Shown here: positions 36,286 through 45,034 of the stretch, one piece after another
Numbering within the stretch: position 1 is the first letter of the stretch
How the letters are laid out: the number at the start of each line of letters is the position of its first letter
Translations under genes and position numbers: made by a program
Origin: Crateriforma conspicua
Lineage (GTDB): Bacteria > Planctomycetota > Planctomycetia > Pirellulales > Pirellulaceae
Assembly (NCBI RefSeq): GCF_007752935.1
Contig: NZ_CP036319.1
Span: forward strand, 3,410,001 to 3,474,000
Direction of reading: 5' to 3'
DNA length: 64,000 nt
Notes under the pieces: model-generated
The model's input: only the letters and a program-made list of their open reading frames with translations
Database searches by the model: none
Told to the model about the DNA's origin: nothing

Positions 36286-37863
36286 ATGAGACACGGCATG
36301 AATCGACTTTTTGCATGGGCCGCGATATTGCTATCGGCGGCAAACTTTGTTCCTGGTGTTTGCAGCGCCGAGGATCAAAAACCGAACATCGTCGTCATCT
36401 GGGGTGATGACATCGGGGTGCACAATATCAGTGCGTACAACCACGGGATCATGGGCTATCGCACGCCCAACATTGACAGCCTGGCGAAACAGGGTGCGAT
36501 GTTCACCGATTCCTACGCACAACAAAGCTGCACGGCGGGACGTGCGTCTTTCATCTTGGGCCAGCATCCGTTTCGTACCGGCTTGTTGACGATCGGAATG
36601 CCCGGCAGCGATCACGGTATCCCGGACTGGACGCCGACCATCGCCGACTTGTTGAAAGAACAGGGTTACACGACGGGGCAATTCGGTAAAAACCACTTGG
36701 GCGATCAAGACAAGCACTTGCCGACCAATCATGGCTTCGATGAATTCTACGGCAACCTGTATCACTTGAACGCCGAAGAAGAACCCGAGACGTACTACTA
36801 TCCAAAAGATCCGGAATTTCGAAAGAAGTACGGCCCACGCGGCGTGATCCACTCGTTCGCCGACGGCAAGGTCGAAGACACCGGACCACTGACGCGGAAA
36901 CGGATGGAAACGATCGACGAAGAAGTCCACACCAAAGCGATGGATTTCTTGCAGCGCGGCGTGAAAGCCGAAAAGCCGGTCTTCCTTTGGTACAACTCCA
37001 CCCGGATGCACGTGTGGACTCACCTGAAAAAGGAATCGCAAGGTCGCACGGGCATTGGACTGTATCCTGATGGAATGGTGGAACACGACGATTATGTCGG
37101 AAAAGTGTTGAAGCAGATTGATGATCTGGGCATCGCCGACAACACGATCGTGATCTACAGCACCGACAATGGTGCCGAAACCTTCTCATGGCCGGACGGT
37201 GGTATCACGCCGTTTCACGGTGAAAAGGGAACCACTTGGGAAGGCGGATTCCGCGTTCCGCTGTTGGTTCGCTGGCCCGGAACGATCAAGCCCGGCACGG
37301 TCTACAACGACATCATCAGCCAAGAAGACTGGATGCCGACTTTGTTGGCTGCCGCCGGCGAACCGAACGTGGTCGACAAGTTAAAGAGCGGCTACATGGC
37401 CAACGGCAAGACCTTCAAGATCCACCCGGACGGTTACAACTTCATGCCGTACTTCAAGGGCGAAGCCGACGAAGGACCGCGTAAAGAGATCTACTACTTT
37501 GGTCAGGGCGGCGAATTGAACGCGATTCGTGTCCAAAACTGGAAAATCCACTTTGCCATCGTGACGGGGAACATCGCAACCGGTATCCGAACGGTTCCCG
37601 GTTGGCCACTGATCATCAACCTGAAAGCGGATCCGTACGAAAAGATGTGGAAGGAAGGCGAACTCGGATACTTCCGTTGGTACGGCGACAACATGTGGAC
37701 CTTCGTGCCGGCGCAGAACTTTATCCAGAAGTTCTTGGATACGATTCCCGAATACCCGTTCCAAGCCGGATCAAGTTTGAATGCAGCGGGTATCAACTAC
37801 CAGTCGCTGAAGGCCAAGGAAGTCTTGGACAAGCTTGAGAAGCTGGACTATCCGCGGAACTAG
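36286..37863 (+). CDS. Secreted arylsulfatase
   Basis: 525 residues; the signal sequence is clearest from the second ATG (36298). The alkaline-phosphatase-like fold is marked by PNIVVIWGDDIG with the metal-binding Asp pair and by SCTAGRASF (Cys about 82), the formylglycine motif of type I sulfatases (C-x-A-x-R form). STDNGAETFSWPDGG supplies the distal metal ligands. It should hydrolyse sulfate esters after its Cys is modified by a formylglycine-generating enzyme, not encoded nearby. Similar enzymes are extremely numerous in Rhodopirellula-type planctomycetes. The natural substrate is unknown. A strong terminator follows. Confidence 0.92.
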   Translation: MRHGMNRLFAWAAILLSAANFVPGVCSAEDQKPNIVVIWGDDIGVHNISAYNHGIMGYRTPNIDSLAKQGAMFTDSYAQQSCTAGRASFILGQHPFRTGLLTIGMPGSDHGIPDWTPTIADLLKEQGYTTGQFGKNHLGDQDKHLPTNHGFDEFYGNLYHLNAEEEPETYYYPKDPEFRKKYGPRGVIHSFADGKVEDTGPLTRKRMETIDEEVHTKAMDFLQRGVKAEKPVFLWYNSTRMHVWTHLKKESQGRTGIGLYPDGMVEHDDYVGKVLKQIDDLGIADNTIVIYSTDNGAETFSWPDGGITPFHGEKGTTWEGGFRVPLLVRWPGTIKPGTVYNDIISQEDWMPTLLAAAGEPNVVDKLKSGYMANGKTFKIHPDGYNFMPYFKGEADEGPRKEIYYFGQGGELNAIRVQNWKIHFAIVTGNIATGIRTVPGWPLIINLKADPYEKMWKEGELGYFRWYGDNMWTFVPAQNFIQKFLDTIPEYPFQAGSSLNAAGINYQSLKAKEVLDKLEKLDYPRN

Positions 37864-37920
37864 AATTCCGCCGGCAACCGACGGCACACGTCGCCGTTGA
37901 CGCAAACGATTGAATCTCGC

Positions 37921-37955
37921 CGCGGCGGTTCCCTTCGGGGCCCGCCGCGATTTTC
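37921..37955 (+). terminator. Rho-independent terminator
   Basis: cgcggcgg pairs with ccgccgcg, with an inner ccc/ggg pair around ttc, followed by attttctg. It lies about 57 bases after the sulfatase stop. Confidence 0.75.
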
Positions 37956-38036
37956 TGTTGCGAATCACCAACGATTGACTCGCGGCTTGACTGTTGCAGC
38001 GAAATGTCGTTTCGTCAGTGTTGGACACCCGAAGGT

Positions 38037-38987
38037 TTACCGGCGTGCGATCGGGAAGCGATCCGCATACCAACGGACAATACGGTCAACGACAATTTCG
38101 CGGTGGTTCCACAGTCGATACGTGTGCTCAAAGTTGCGATAGTATTCGACTTGCAAAGACCTCTGGTCGGGAACCAAGCCAAACATTTCATCGAACTGAT
38201 CGACGTCGGACAGTTCCCCGTAGCCTTCGGTGTAGATGTACAACAGGCTCGCGTGGCGATCCAACATCTGCTGGATCTGCTGTGAAACGACGGCGGCTGA
38301 CTCGCTGGCTTCGAAAAATTCTTCGGCACCGGGCACGTCTGCGGAAACTCGTTGCATCGCGTGGGGAATCAAGCGACGTTTGATCGCATTTCTCCAAAAC
38401 CGGAAACGCAACGCCTTTTGCCAACGTCGGCGTCGCAGATGCTTCCGCGTCGGAAAAGCCAAACCATCCAAAAAGACGGCTCCGACGACACGGTCTTCCT
38501 GGCTTGCGACCTTGTGTCCGTTGTACGCGCCGCTGCACAGTCCGATCACCACAAAGCGATCGCACCCCGAGACGTCTGCCATGCGCGTCATTGCATCCTT
38601 CGCATCCAACAAGGCCCTGTTTTCGCCCGGTTTCGAATCCAGCCGAACGGCGCTATCGCCCAGACCTGACAGATCGATCCGCATGCACTCATAGCCTGCG
38701 GTCGCCAACGCACGAGCTAGATCGACGTGCAGACGAAAGGGACCACTGCGATGCACCACACCGGCGTTCAGAATCAACGCCATCGGTGGTCGCGACGGGT
38801 TGTCCGGCCGCCGGCGCGTTTGTTGCCCAAGGGACTTGGTTCCCAAGATGGTTTCGCTTTCGAATCCGTCTTGCGTCGCGATCGATTCCGACAAGTCGCT
38901 CGGAGCCCAATGCGATGCTTCGTGCGGTCGTGTGATCACACCCACTAGGTCATCGTTGTTTCCGAAGCTGCAAATGGTTTCATTCAT
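38037..38987 (-). CDS. Alpha/beta hydrolase with a Cys in the nucleophile elbow
   Basis: 316 residues from the ATG at 38987, whose first bases overlap the stop of the gene before it (ATGA), a sign of translational coupling. An alpha/beta-hydrolase core is visible: MALILNAGVVHRSGPFR with the oxyanion region, RIDLSGLGDS, then FVVIGLCSGAYNG. The nucleophile elbow reads G-L-C-S-G, so the residue at the nucleophile position is Cys rather than Ser. This resembles hydrolases that accompany exosortase and AMP-ligase gene sets. Position at the end of the NRPS/PKS operon suggests a release or editing thioesterase role, which is inference. Confidence 0.75.
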   Translation of the reverse strand: MNETICSFGNNDDLVGVITRPHEASHWAPSDLSESIATQDGFESETILGTKSLGQQTRRRPDNPSRPPMALILNAGVVHRSGPFRLHVDLARALATAGYECMRIDLSGLGDSAVRLDSKPGENRALLDAKDAMTRMADVSGCDRFVVIGLCSGAYNGHKVASQEDRVVGAVFLDGLAFPTRKHLRRRRWQKALRFRFWRNAIKRRLIPHAMQRVSADVPGAEEFFEASESAAVVSQQIQQMLDRHASLLYIYTEGYGELSDVDQFDEMFGLVPDQRSLQVEYYRNFEHTYRLWNHREIVVDRIVRWYADRFPIARR

Positions 38988-39811
38988 GTCAGGCATAAAT
39001 CCCGTTTCGGCGTCAGCATGCCTTTTTGCTCCAACCGCTCGAACAGGTTTTGAATCTGATTGACCAGCGTGCGGGTGGAATGGGGACGCAACCATGCGGT
39101 TTCCAAATCGCACAGCCGATTCCAAGAGTATTCCTCTGCGACCGGGACCGTTTTACGCATCGAATTGGTCGGCGTGAAAGCAGGATTCGGATTCGATTGC
39201 GATTCGACGACCAAATGAGGAAGTGTCAGTGATTCAAACGGTGGCCGCCACTGAGCCATCTCCTCAACTAGCGATCTTTGGTACTTCCATGCGATGATCT
39301 CCTCATATTCAGAATCATCGACCGTTTGCGTTTTCTCGAACCATAGATCCAACATGGTTGAATGTACCCGGCGAAGTTCTGTCAGATATCGGCGGCCATG
39401 CAAAACGGGTTCCCATGCGATGATCGAGTGGACGTCGTCTCGGGTGGTCGCGACATCGGTGATCAAGCCAGCACCGGCGCGCAGCCCCAACAAAGCCACC
39501 GAGTCACAACCGCTGCGTTCTTTGCAGTGATCGATGGCGTTATTGATGTCGTTTCGCCAAGCGTCCAGTGAACGCACTTCGCTGGGATTGCCAAAAGAAT
39601 CGCCGTGGCCGCGAAGATCGAACCGCAGCACATGCATGGATTTGCGTGTCAGTTGCTTTGCCAACAACTTCATTGCCCAATGTGTCCGGATGTATTCATG
39701 TCCGATCGGCGGAACGAAAACGATGGCTCGCGACGTCGAATCGGTGTGGGATGGCCGGTGGGTGACCCCAAGAAGTTGCGTTTTGCGGTTTCCGAAGAAT
39801 TCAACTTTCAT
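38984..39811 (-). CDS. Alpha/beta hydrolase lacking the nucleophile
   Basis: 275 residues of the alpha/beta-hydrolase fold: AIVFVPPIGHEYIRTHWAMK, RFDLRGHGDSFGN, DAWRNDINNAI, then VALLGLRAGAGL. The elbow that should be G-x-S-x-G reads G-L-R-A-G (Arg at about 111), so no Ser or Cys nucleophile is present. This is a known trait of one of the two exosortase-associated hydrolase families, as I recall. It begins one base after the stop of the NRPS gene and its own stop overlaps the start of the next hydrolase, so the pair is tightly coupled to the cluster. It may be a non-catalytic partner of the next gene product. Confidence 0.75.
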   Translation of the reverse strand: MKVEFFGNRKTQLLGVTHRPSHTDSTSRAIVFVPPIGHEYIRTHWAMKLLAKQLTRKSMHVLRFDLRGHGDSFGNPSEVRSLDAWRNDINNAIDHCKERSGCDSVALLGLRAGAGLITDVATTRDDVHSIIAWEPVLHGRRYLTELRRVHSTMLDLWFEKTQTVDDSEYEEIIAWKYQRSLVEEMAQWRPPFESLTLPHLVVESQSNPNPAFTPTNSMRKTVPVAEEYSWNRLCDLETAWLRPHSTRTLVNQIQNLFERLEQKGMLTPKRDLCLT

Positions 39812-39812
39812 A

Positions 39813-42800
39813 TCAGTCCCAGAATCCCTTCACTTCTGCGGCATCCTCCGTACGATCTGGCGTTGGCACCGCGGCTTTCCATCTTGACAGAAAACGTAAC
39901 GCGAACGGGCGTCTCGACCGTGTGATTTCGATGTCCTGCTCCGCAGGCAGTTGCTTCTCCTCTTCGTCGGGTTGGACGTCAGGTTGCTTCGCCGCACGTT
40001 CTACCATCTGTGGTTGTGTCGCAGCTTCCAACTTGGACGCCAACTGCCCCAAGGTGTTGACCAGGAAATCTTGGGGACTGAACTTGAATCCCTTCTCACG
40101 TTCCACGGACGCGATGATTTGCATCACCAGCAGTGAATGACCACCGACATCGAAGAAGATGTCGTCCAACGCCACGTCGGTATGCTCAAGCATCCGCGTG
40201 CAAAGTGACATCAGATACGATTCTGACTGACTGTGTTCGGTTGCCCGATCGTCATGGGCGGCACGTACGTCGTTGGATTCGTCCGGCTTGGGCAATGACT
40301 TGTGATCCACTTTGCCATTGTTGGTCAGCGGCATGTGCGGAAGGCTGACAAAGTGCTGTGGCACCATGTAGGGCGGAACGAACTGACGCAAGTGTTTGCG
40401 CAACCGACTCGTATCGATCGATTGGCGGTCCGAGGCAACGATGTAGGCGACCAATCGTTTGTCACCCGGTTTGTCTTCACGAACGATCACTGCATTCTGG
40501 ACGACCAAGGGATGCGACTTCAAATGCGTCTCGATTTCACCCAGCTCGATTCGAAACCCGCGAATCTTCACTTGTTTGTCATTGCGACGGACAAATTCCA
40601 ACTGTCCATCGAAACGCAGTTTCGCAATGTCGCCAGTCCGGTACAGTCGATCGCTGACGTAGTCGGCGAAAGGGTTTCGATACCGGTTTTCGATGAACTT
40701 TTCGTCGGTCAGATCGTCGCGATTTCGATAGCCACGGGTGACCCCCGCCCCGCCGACATGAAGTTCGCCTTCGCAACCCGGCGGCGTTTCGCGACCTTGT
40801 GAATCCAATAGATAGATTTGAGTGTTCCCGATCGGCTTGCCGATCAGAATCGGAGCAGTTCCATCAGTGATCTTGTAGGCGGCGGACCATACGGTGGTTT
40901 CGGTGGGCCCATACATGTTCCAAAGTTCGTCACAGTCCTTCAGCAACGGGCCGACGATCTCGCCCGGCATGGGTTCACCACCGCACAAGGCTTTCAGGGT
41001 TTGGGGCATATCGCTTTGGCCAACTGTTTCAGCCTGACGGTCCAGAGCCTTGAGCGATGACCATCGGGACTGGATCAACAGACGCCAAGTTGATGGAGTC
41101 GCCTGCAGCACCGTGATTGCGTGTCGATCGATTGCGTCCGACAACGCGTTTCCATCGGCGGCCGAAACACTGTCCAAGATCACCACCTTTCCGCCGGTGA
41201 CCGTTGGCAGGAATAGCTCCAAAACTGAAATATCAAACGACAGCGTGGTCACCGCCAGCAAAACGTCATCCGGCGTGAACCCGGGTTCCTGTTGCATCGA
41301 CATTAGGAAGTTGACGACCGCACCATGAGGAACCTGCACGCCCTTCGGCTTTCCGGTCGATCCCGAGGTGTAGATGACATAGCACAGGTCATCCGGAGCG
41401 CCGGCGATGCCCAATGGCTCCGGGCGCTGTTCGGCAATTTGCCGCGTCATCTGATCAAACGCAACCATTGGTTTGTTGAACTGCGCAACGCGGTCGATCA
41501 GGTGCGATTGAGTGACAATCATCGTCAATCCCGAATGATCGCACATGTACGCTAAACGGTCGGTCGGGTAGGCCGGGTCCAGCGGAACGTACGCCGCGCC
41601 CGCTTTCATGATCGCGTACAGATGCACCAGCATTTGTTCGCTTCGTTCGACACAGATGCCGACAAGATCACCGGTTTGGACACCTTGATTGCGAAGGACA
41701 CGGGCTTGTTGATTGGATTTCGTTTCCTGTTCGCCGTAGGTCAATCGACGTCCTTGGAACTCAACTGCGTCTCGATCCACAGACTGTTTCGCCTGGGCCT
41801 CGAATAACTCGTGCAGCGTCGCGGCGTCGGGCAGGTCTAGCGATGTATCATTCCAATCCGCAATGACCGCTTGTCGTTGCGGGACACTCATTACGGGGCA
41901 TCGCCCGATCGGTTGCGACGGCGATTCGATCGCAGCGTCCAAGAATGCTTCGAATCCCTGCAGATAGAAACGCATTGCATCCGCGGTGAAGAGATCGCGG
42001 TTGTACTGGACCTGCATTTCGATGGAGTCGTCATTCAGGATCACTCCATTGACGAACCAGTCAAAGTTTTCATACGCCCTCGGTTCGATTCCGGGCGTGA
42101 CCGCCAGACCGTTGAAACCGATCTGGTTGGTGTCGATCATCGGATCGACGTTGAGTGAAACATTGACCATGGGCGGACGACTGGGCTCACGCGGTGGTGC
42201 CAGCATGCGGAGCAGGGACCCGAACGACAGTCGTTGATGGTCCAGGGCGTCAAGCATCGCCGTGCGTGTCGTCGTCAAGTGTTCGGCAAACGACAGCGAA
42301 TCGTCCACTGTGATACGCAGCGGCATCGTGTTGACGCAATGACCGATCAGCTCGGGAAGATCCGTGGCAGCCTGACCTGCGGTCGGGATTCCAAGAATCA
42401 GATCATTCGTTCCGCAGATCCGAGAAACAAAGGCTCCGAAACCCGCTAGCATGGCGTTAAATAGGCTGCATCCCGATTTCGCCGAGACTCGCTTTAACTT
42501 TGCGATCAAATGCGGGGGTAAGGTGTGATCGTAACGGGCCGCCGCATACGTTCGCAGCTTTCGACGGCGGCCTTGCAGTGGAAGATCCAGGTTGGGGATT
42601 CCGCCTTGGTACGTCTGTTTCCAGAACGATTCATCCGCTTGTCGTTGATCGGAGTTTTCGTACTCCTTCATCGCGGATGCGAAATCGCGATAGTCCGTCG
42701 GTGGCAGGTCTTGCCGTGGTCGAACACCGATTTCCTGATCGTAGTAGGCGCCCAGGTCATGGCAGAAAACGGACAGAGACCAACCGTCCATGACCAAGTG

Positions 42801-43295
42801 ATGTGTGGTGAAGGTCAGCTTGTGATGATCGTTTGAAAACTTCTGCAACGCGAATCGGATCAACGGTGCTGACGTCAAGTCAAACGGTTCGGTACCTTCG
42901 TCACGGATCAAATGGTGTGCGAGTTCTTCACGCTGTTCATTAGGCGACGTCGACCAGTCCAAAAAGCGAATCGACGGCGCTATGGAATCATGGATGCGTA
43001 CGTCTTTTCCGTTATCGGCGAAGTCGCATCGCAAGGACGCGTGCCTTGCCATGACTCGATTGATTGCGGACCTAAGCGCATCAACATTCAAAGCACCATG
43101 AAACGTCAGCGAGCTGATTTCGTTGTAGGCACAATTGGCTTCGTCGCTTTGTTGGCTGGCCAACCAGATTTCCAATTGCGCTTCGCTGCACGGGAACCGA
43201 TCGTCGGTCGCCCGGGACTGGACGACGACGGGAACGGTGCCATGGGACGTGACGCCGGAGAACGTGGTCTGGCTTGAAGACGGAAACGTGTCCAT
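39813..43295 (-). CDS. NRPS module, C-A-PCP
   Basis: 1160 residues. Condensation domain about 33-460 with the active motif HHLVMDG (165-171); adenylation domain about 490-1000 with YTSGSTGKPKG, YGPTETT and YRTGD; carrier domain with GGHSLL (Ser about 1054); then a 65-residue Glu/Pro-rich tail. There is no thioesterase or reductase domain. Reading the pocket positions by alignment to PheA gives D-I-L-Q-L-G-M-V-W-K, close to published glycine codes as I remember them. It should join the beta-amino acyl unit from the upstream synthase to this amino acid. The gene follows the aminotransferase by 69 bases and is followed at once by two hydrolase genes. Confidence 0.92.
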   Translation of the reverse strand: MDTFPSSSQTTFSGVTSHGTVPVVVQSRATDDRFPCSEAQLEIWLASQQSDEANCAYNEISSLTFHGALNVDALRSAINRVMARHASLRCDFADNGKDVRIHDSIAPSIRFLDWSTSPNEQREELAHHLIRDEGTEPFDLTSAPLIRFALQKFSNDHHKLTFTTHHLVMDGWSLSVFCHDLGAYYDQEIGVRPRQDLPPTDYRDFASAMKEYENSDQRQADESFWKQTYQGGIPNLDLPLQGRRRKLRTYAAARYDHTLPPHLIAKLKRVSAKSGCSLFNAMLAGFGAFVSRICGTNDLILGIPTAGQAATDLPELIGHCVNTMPLRITVDDSLSFAEHLTTTRTAMLDALDHQRLSFGSLLRMLAPPREPSRPPMVNVSLNVDPMIDTNQIGFNGLAVTPGIEPRAYENFDWFVNGVILNDDSIEMQVQYNRDLFTADAMRFYLQGFEAFLDAAIESPSQPIGRCPVMSVPQRQAVIADWNDTSLDLPDAATLHELFEAQAKQSVDRDAVEFQGRRLTYGEQETKSNQQARVLRNQGVQTGDLVGICVERSEQMLVHLYAIMKAGAAYVPLDPAYPTDRLAYMCDHSGLTMIVTQSHLIDRVAQFNKPMVAFDQMTRQIAEQRPEPLGIAGAPDDLCYVIYTSGSTGKPKGVQVPHGAVVNFLMSMQQEPGFTPDDVLLAVTTLSFDISVLELFLPTVTGGKVVILDSVSAADGNALSDAIDRHAITVLQATPSTWRLLIQSRWSSLKALDRQAETVGQSDMPQTLKALCGGEPMPGEIVGPLLKDCDELWNMYGPTETTVWSAAYKITDGTAPILIGKPIGNTQIYLLDSQGRETPPGCEGELHVGGAGVTRGYRNRDDLTDEKFIENRYRNPFADYVSDRLYRTGDIAKLRFDGQLEFVRRNDKQVKIRGFRIELGEIETHLKSHPLVVQNAVIVREDKPGDKRLVAYIVASDRQSIDTSRLRKHLRQFVPPYMVPQHFVSLPHMPLTNNGKVDHKSLPKPDESNDVRAAHDDRATEHSQSESYLMSLCTRMLEHTDVALDDIFFDVGGHSLLVMQIIASVEREKGFKFSPQDFLVNTLGQLASKLEAATQPQMVERAAKQPDVQPDEEEKQLPAEQDIEITRSRRPFALRFLSRWKAAVPTPDRTEDAAEVKGFWD

Positions 43296-43364
43296 GGATT
43301 CAGTCGAAGGAAATGGTTGGAAGGTGGTCGTGACCGGAGGAGGATTTTTCGCTGTTCACCGGGG

Positions 43365-44849
43365 CTAGGACGGCAAGCCGACTTGGACGTATTGGCCAGG
43401 ATTTAGCGTGTCCGCGACGAACCATGCGGGGTTGTTGTTCGTGTCACGACCCAGTTTGGCATTCAAACAAGGCGGAGATGCCGATCGGTCAGTGGGCTGC
43501 TGTGCATCGTTGGCGTCGATGGTCTGGGGAACCCCTTGGCCGGGCAGAAATCGGTACTGCTGGCACTCGACGATGGTGTCACGCAACGCCGTGACGAACT
43601 GATCGACGTGCTCTGGTCGATGTGCCAGTGTCAGCAAGCAAGGACGGTGGTCCCAAATGTGGATTCCACGTCTTCGCAACCCCGCAAAGAACACTTCGCT
43701 GTAAAGCATGTCTTCACGGAACTGGATCTTGAACAACGATCCGAAGTTCGCCAGGAACATCGGTGCGTTCAATTCTTGGAACACACGATTCGACCTTTCG
43801 GCCAGATCGTCGGACAAAGCGTTGATGCGTGCGTACGCAGCAGGCCCGCATTTCTTTAGGTGTGTCAGGATCGCTTTGGACGCCGCAAGGGTCAGCGGGT
43901 GGCGGACGAAGGTTCCGGCGAAGTAGGTCATTCCCGCTTCCGGTCGACTGTCGTCCCCGTAGTTCCAAAAACCGCCGTCCAGGCCAGCCATGTACTCGGA
44001 TCGACCGGCAACAACACCGATCGGCATGCCGCCGCCGACAATCTTTCCATAGGACGCCAGATCTGCCTTGACTCCAAAATGTTCTTGAGCGCCGCCCAGG
44101 CCGATCCGGAATCCGGAGATGACTTCGTCAAAGATCAACGCCGTGGGCTGATTCGCCGTCATGCGTTCCAGCGATTTCAAGAAGGCCTGTGGCTGAAGTT
44201 CCGGTTTGCGGCTTTGCACCGGTTCGACAAGAACCGCGGCCAAGCGATCCAGATTGTCTTCGATGATCTGTAGCGATTGCTCGGCACCGTATTCCAGGAC
44301 CAGTGTGTTCGTGACGTAGTCCTTGGGGATTCCGGTCGCCGCAGGAAAGCTTTTTTGTTTCTTGCTGCCACGGACGACCACTTCATCCAAGATTCCGTGG
44401 TAATCGCCGTTGAACATCACGATCAAGTCGCGACCGGTGTAGTTGCGTGCCAAACGCGTGCACCCGAGAACGGCTTCGGACCCCGTGTTGCTGAAGGCCA
44501 TCCGATCGTGGCCGGTCAGTTCACAAAAGATCCTGGCGACTTCGCCCGCAAGTGGCGTTTGTGGTCCGATAGAAAAGTCATTTTGCAGCTGGTCGGTGAT
44601 CGCGTCGACGATCACGTCATGCCCGTGCCCCAAGATGTTGGAGCCGAAACCACAAGTGAAATCGATGTACTCGTTGCCATCGATGTCCCAAAGGTGGACG
44701 CCCTTGCTGCGATCCACAACGATCGGATGCGTCATCTCTTTCAAGTTGGGACGGAAACCGGAGACGGTTCGTGGGTCGGCCAGATACCGGCGGTGTTCCT
44801 GGGCGTAAGACTTGCTGCGTGGCATGATGCTCTGATTCATTGCAATCAT
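43365..44849 (-). CDS. Aminotransferase domain, probably the 3' part of a frameshifted PKS gene
   Basis: 494 residues from its first ATG. A class III PLP aminotransferase of the glutamate-1-semialdehyde-like type, as in the AMT domains of mycosubtilin and iturin synthases: NTGSEAVLGCTRLARNYTGR, LIFDEVISGFRIG and the PLP-binding Lys in LASYGKIVGGGMPIG. The frame stays open upstream of this ATG for about 98 codons, to around 45130, reading like a Gln/Thr-rich linker that begins KQLAVFAQRPIAP. That is how a carrier-domain end should read, so PKS and AMT were probably one protein. The domain should convert the beta-keto thioester to a beta-amino thioester. It could also be made alone from 44849. 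Confidence 0.88.
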   Translation of the reverse strand: MIAMNQSIMPRSKSYAQEHRRYLADPRTVSGFRPNLKEMTHPIVVDRSKGVHLWDIDGNEYIDFTCGFGSNILGHGHDVIVDAITDQLQNDFSIGPQTPLAGEVARIFCELTGHDRMAFSNTGSEAVLGCTRLARNYTGRDLIVMFNGDYHGILDEVVVRGSKKQKSFPAATGIPKDYVTNTLVLEYGAEQSLQIIEDNLDRLAAVLVEPVQSRKPELQPQAFLKSLERMTANQPTALIFDEVISGFRIGLGGAQEHFGVKADLASYGKIVGGGMPIGVVAGRSEYMAGLDGGFWNYGDDSRPEAGMTYFAGTFVRHPLTLAASKAILTHLKKCGPAAYARINALSDDLAERSNRVFQELNAPMFLANFGSLFKIQFREDMLYSEVFFAGLRRRGIHIWDHRPCLLTLAHRPEHVDQFVTALRDTIVECQQYRFLPGQGVPQTIDANDAQQPTDRSASPPCLNAKLGRDTNNNPAWFVADTLNPGQYVQVGLPS

Positions 44850-45034
44850 GGCATCCAGCGCCTTTTGCTGTTCGGAATCCAGTTCACCGTCTTGCAGTTT
44901 GACCGTGTCATAGCGTTTCGCTCGAGGAGCGACATCGCTGACGGTCGTTTCCGTATCGGTCGTTTTCGCTGTATCACCAGCCTGTTGCTTGGATGAAACG
45001 CTGTCGGAGGATTGCTGCTGGTCGGCTGCCGGTT

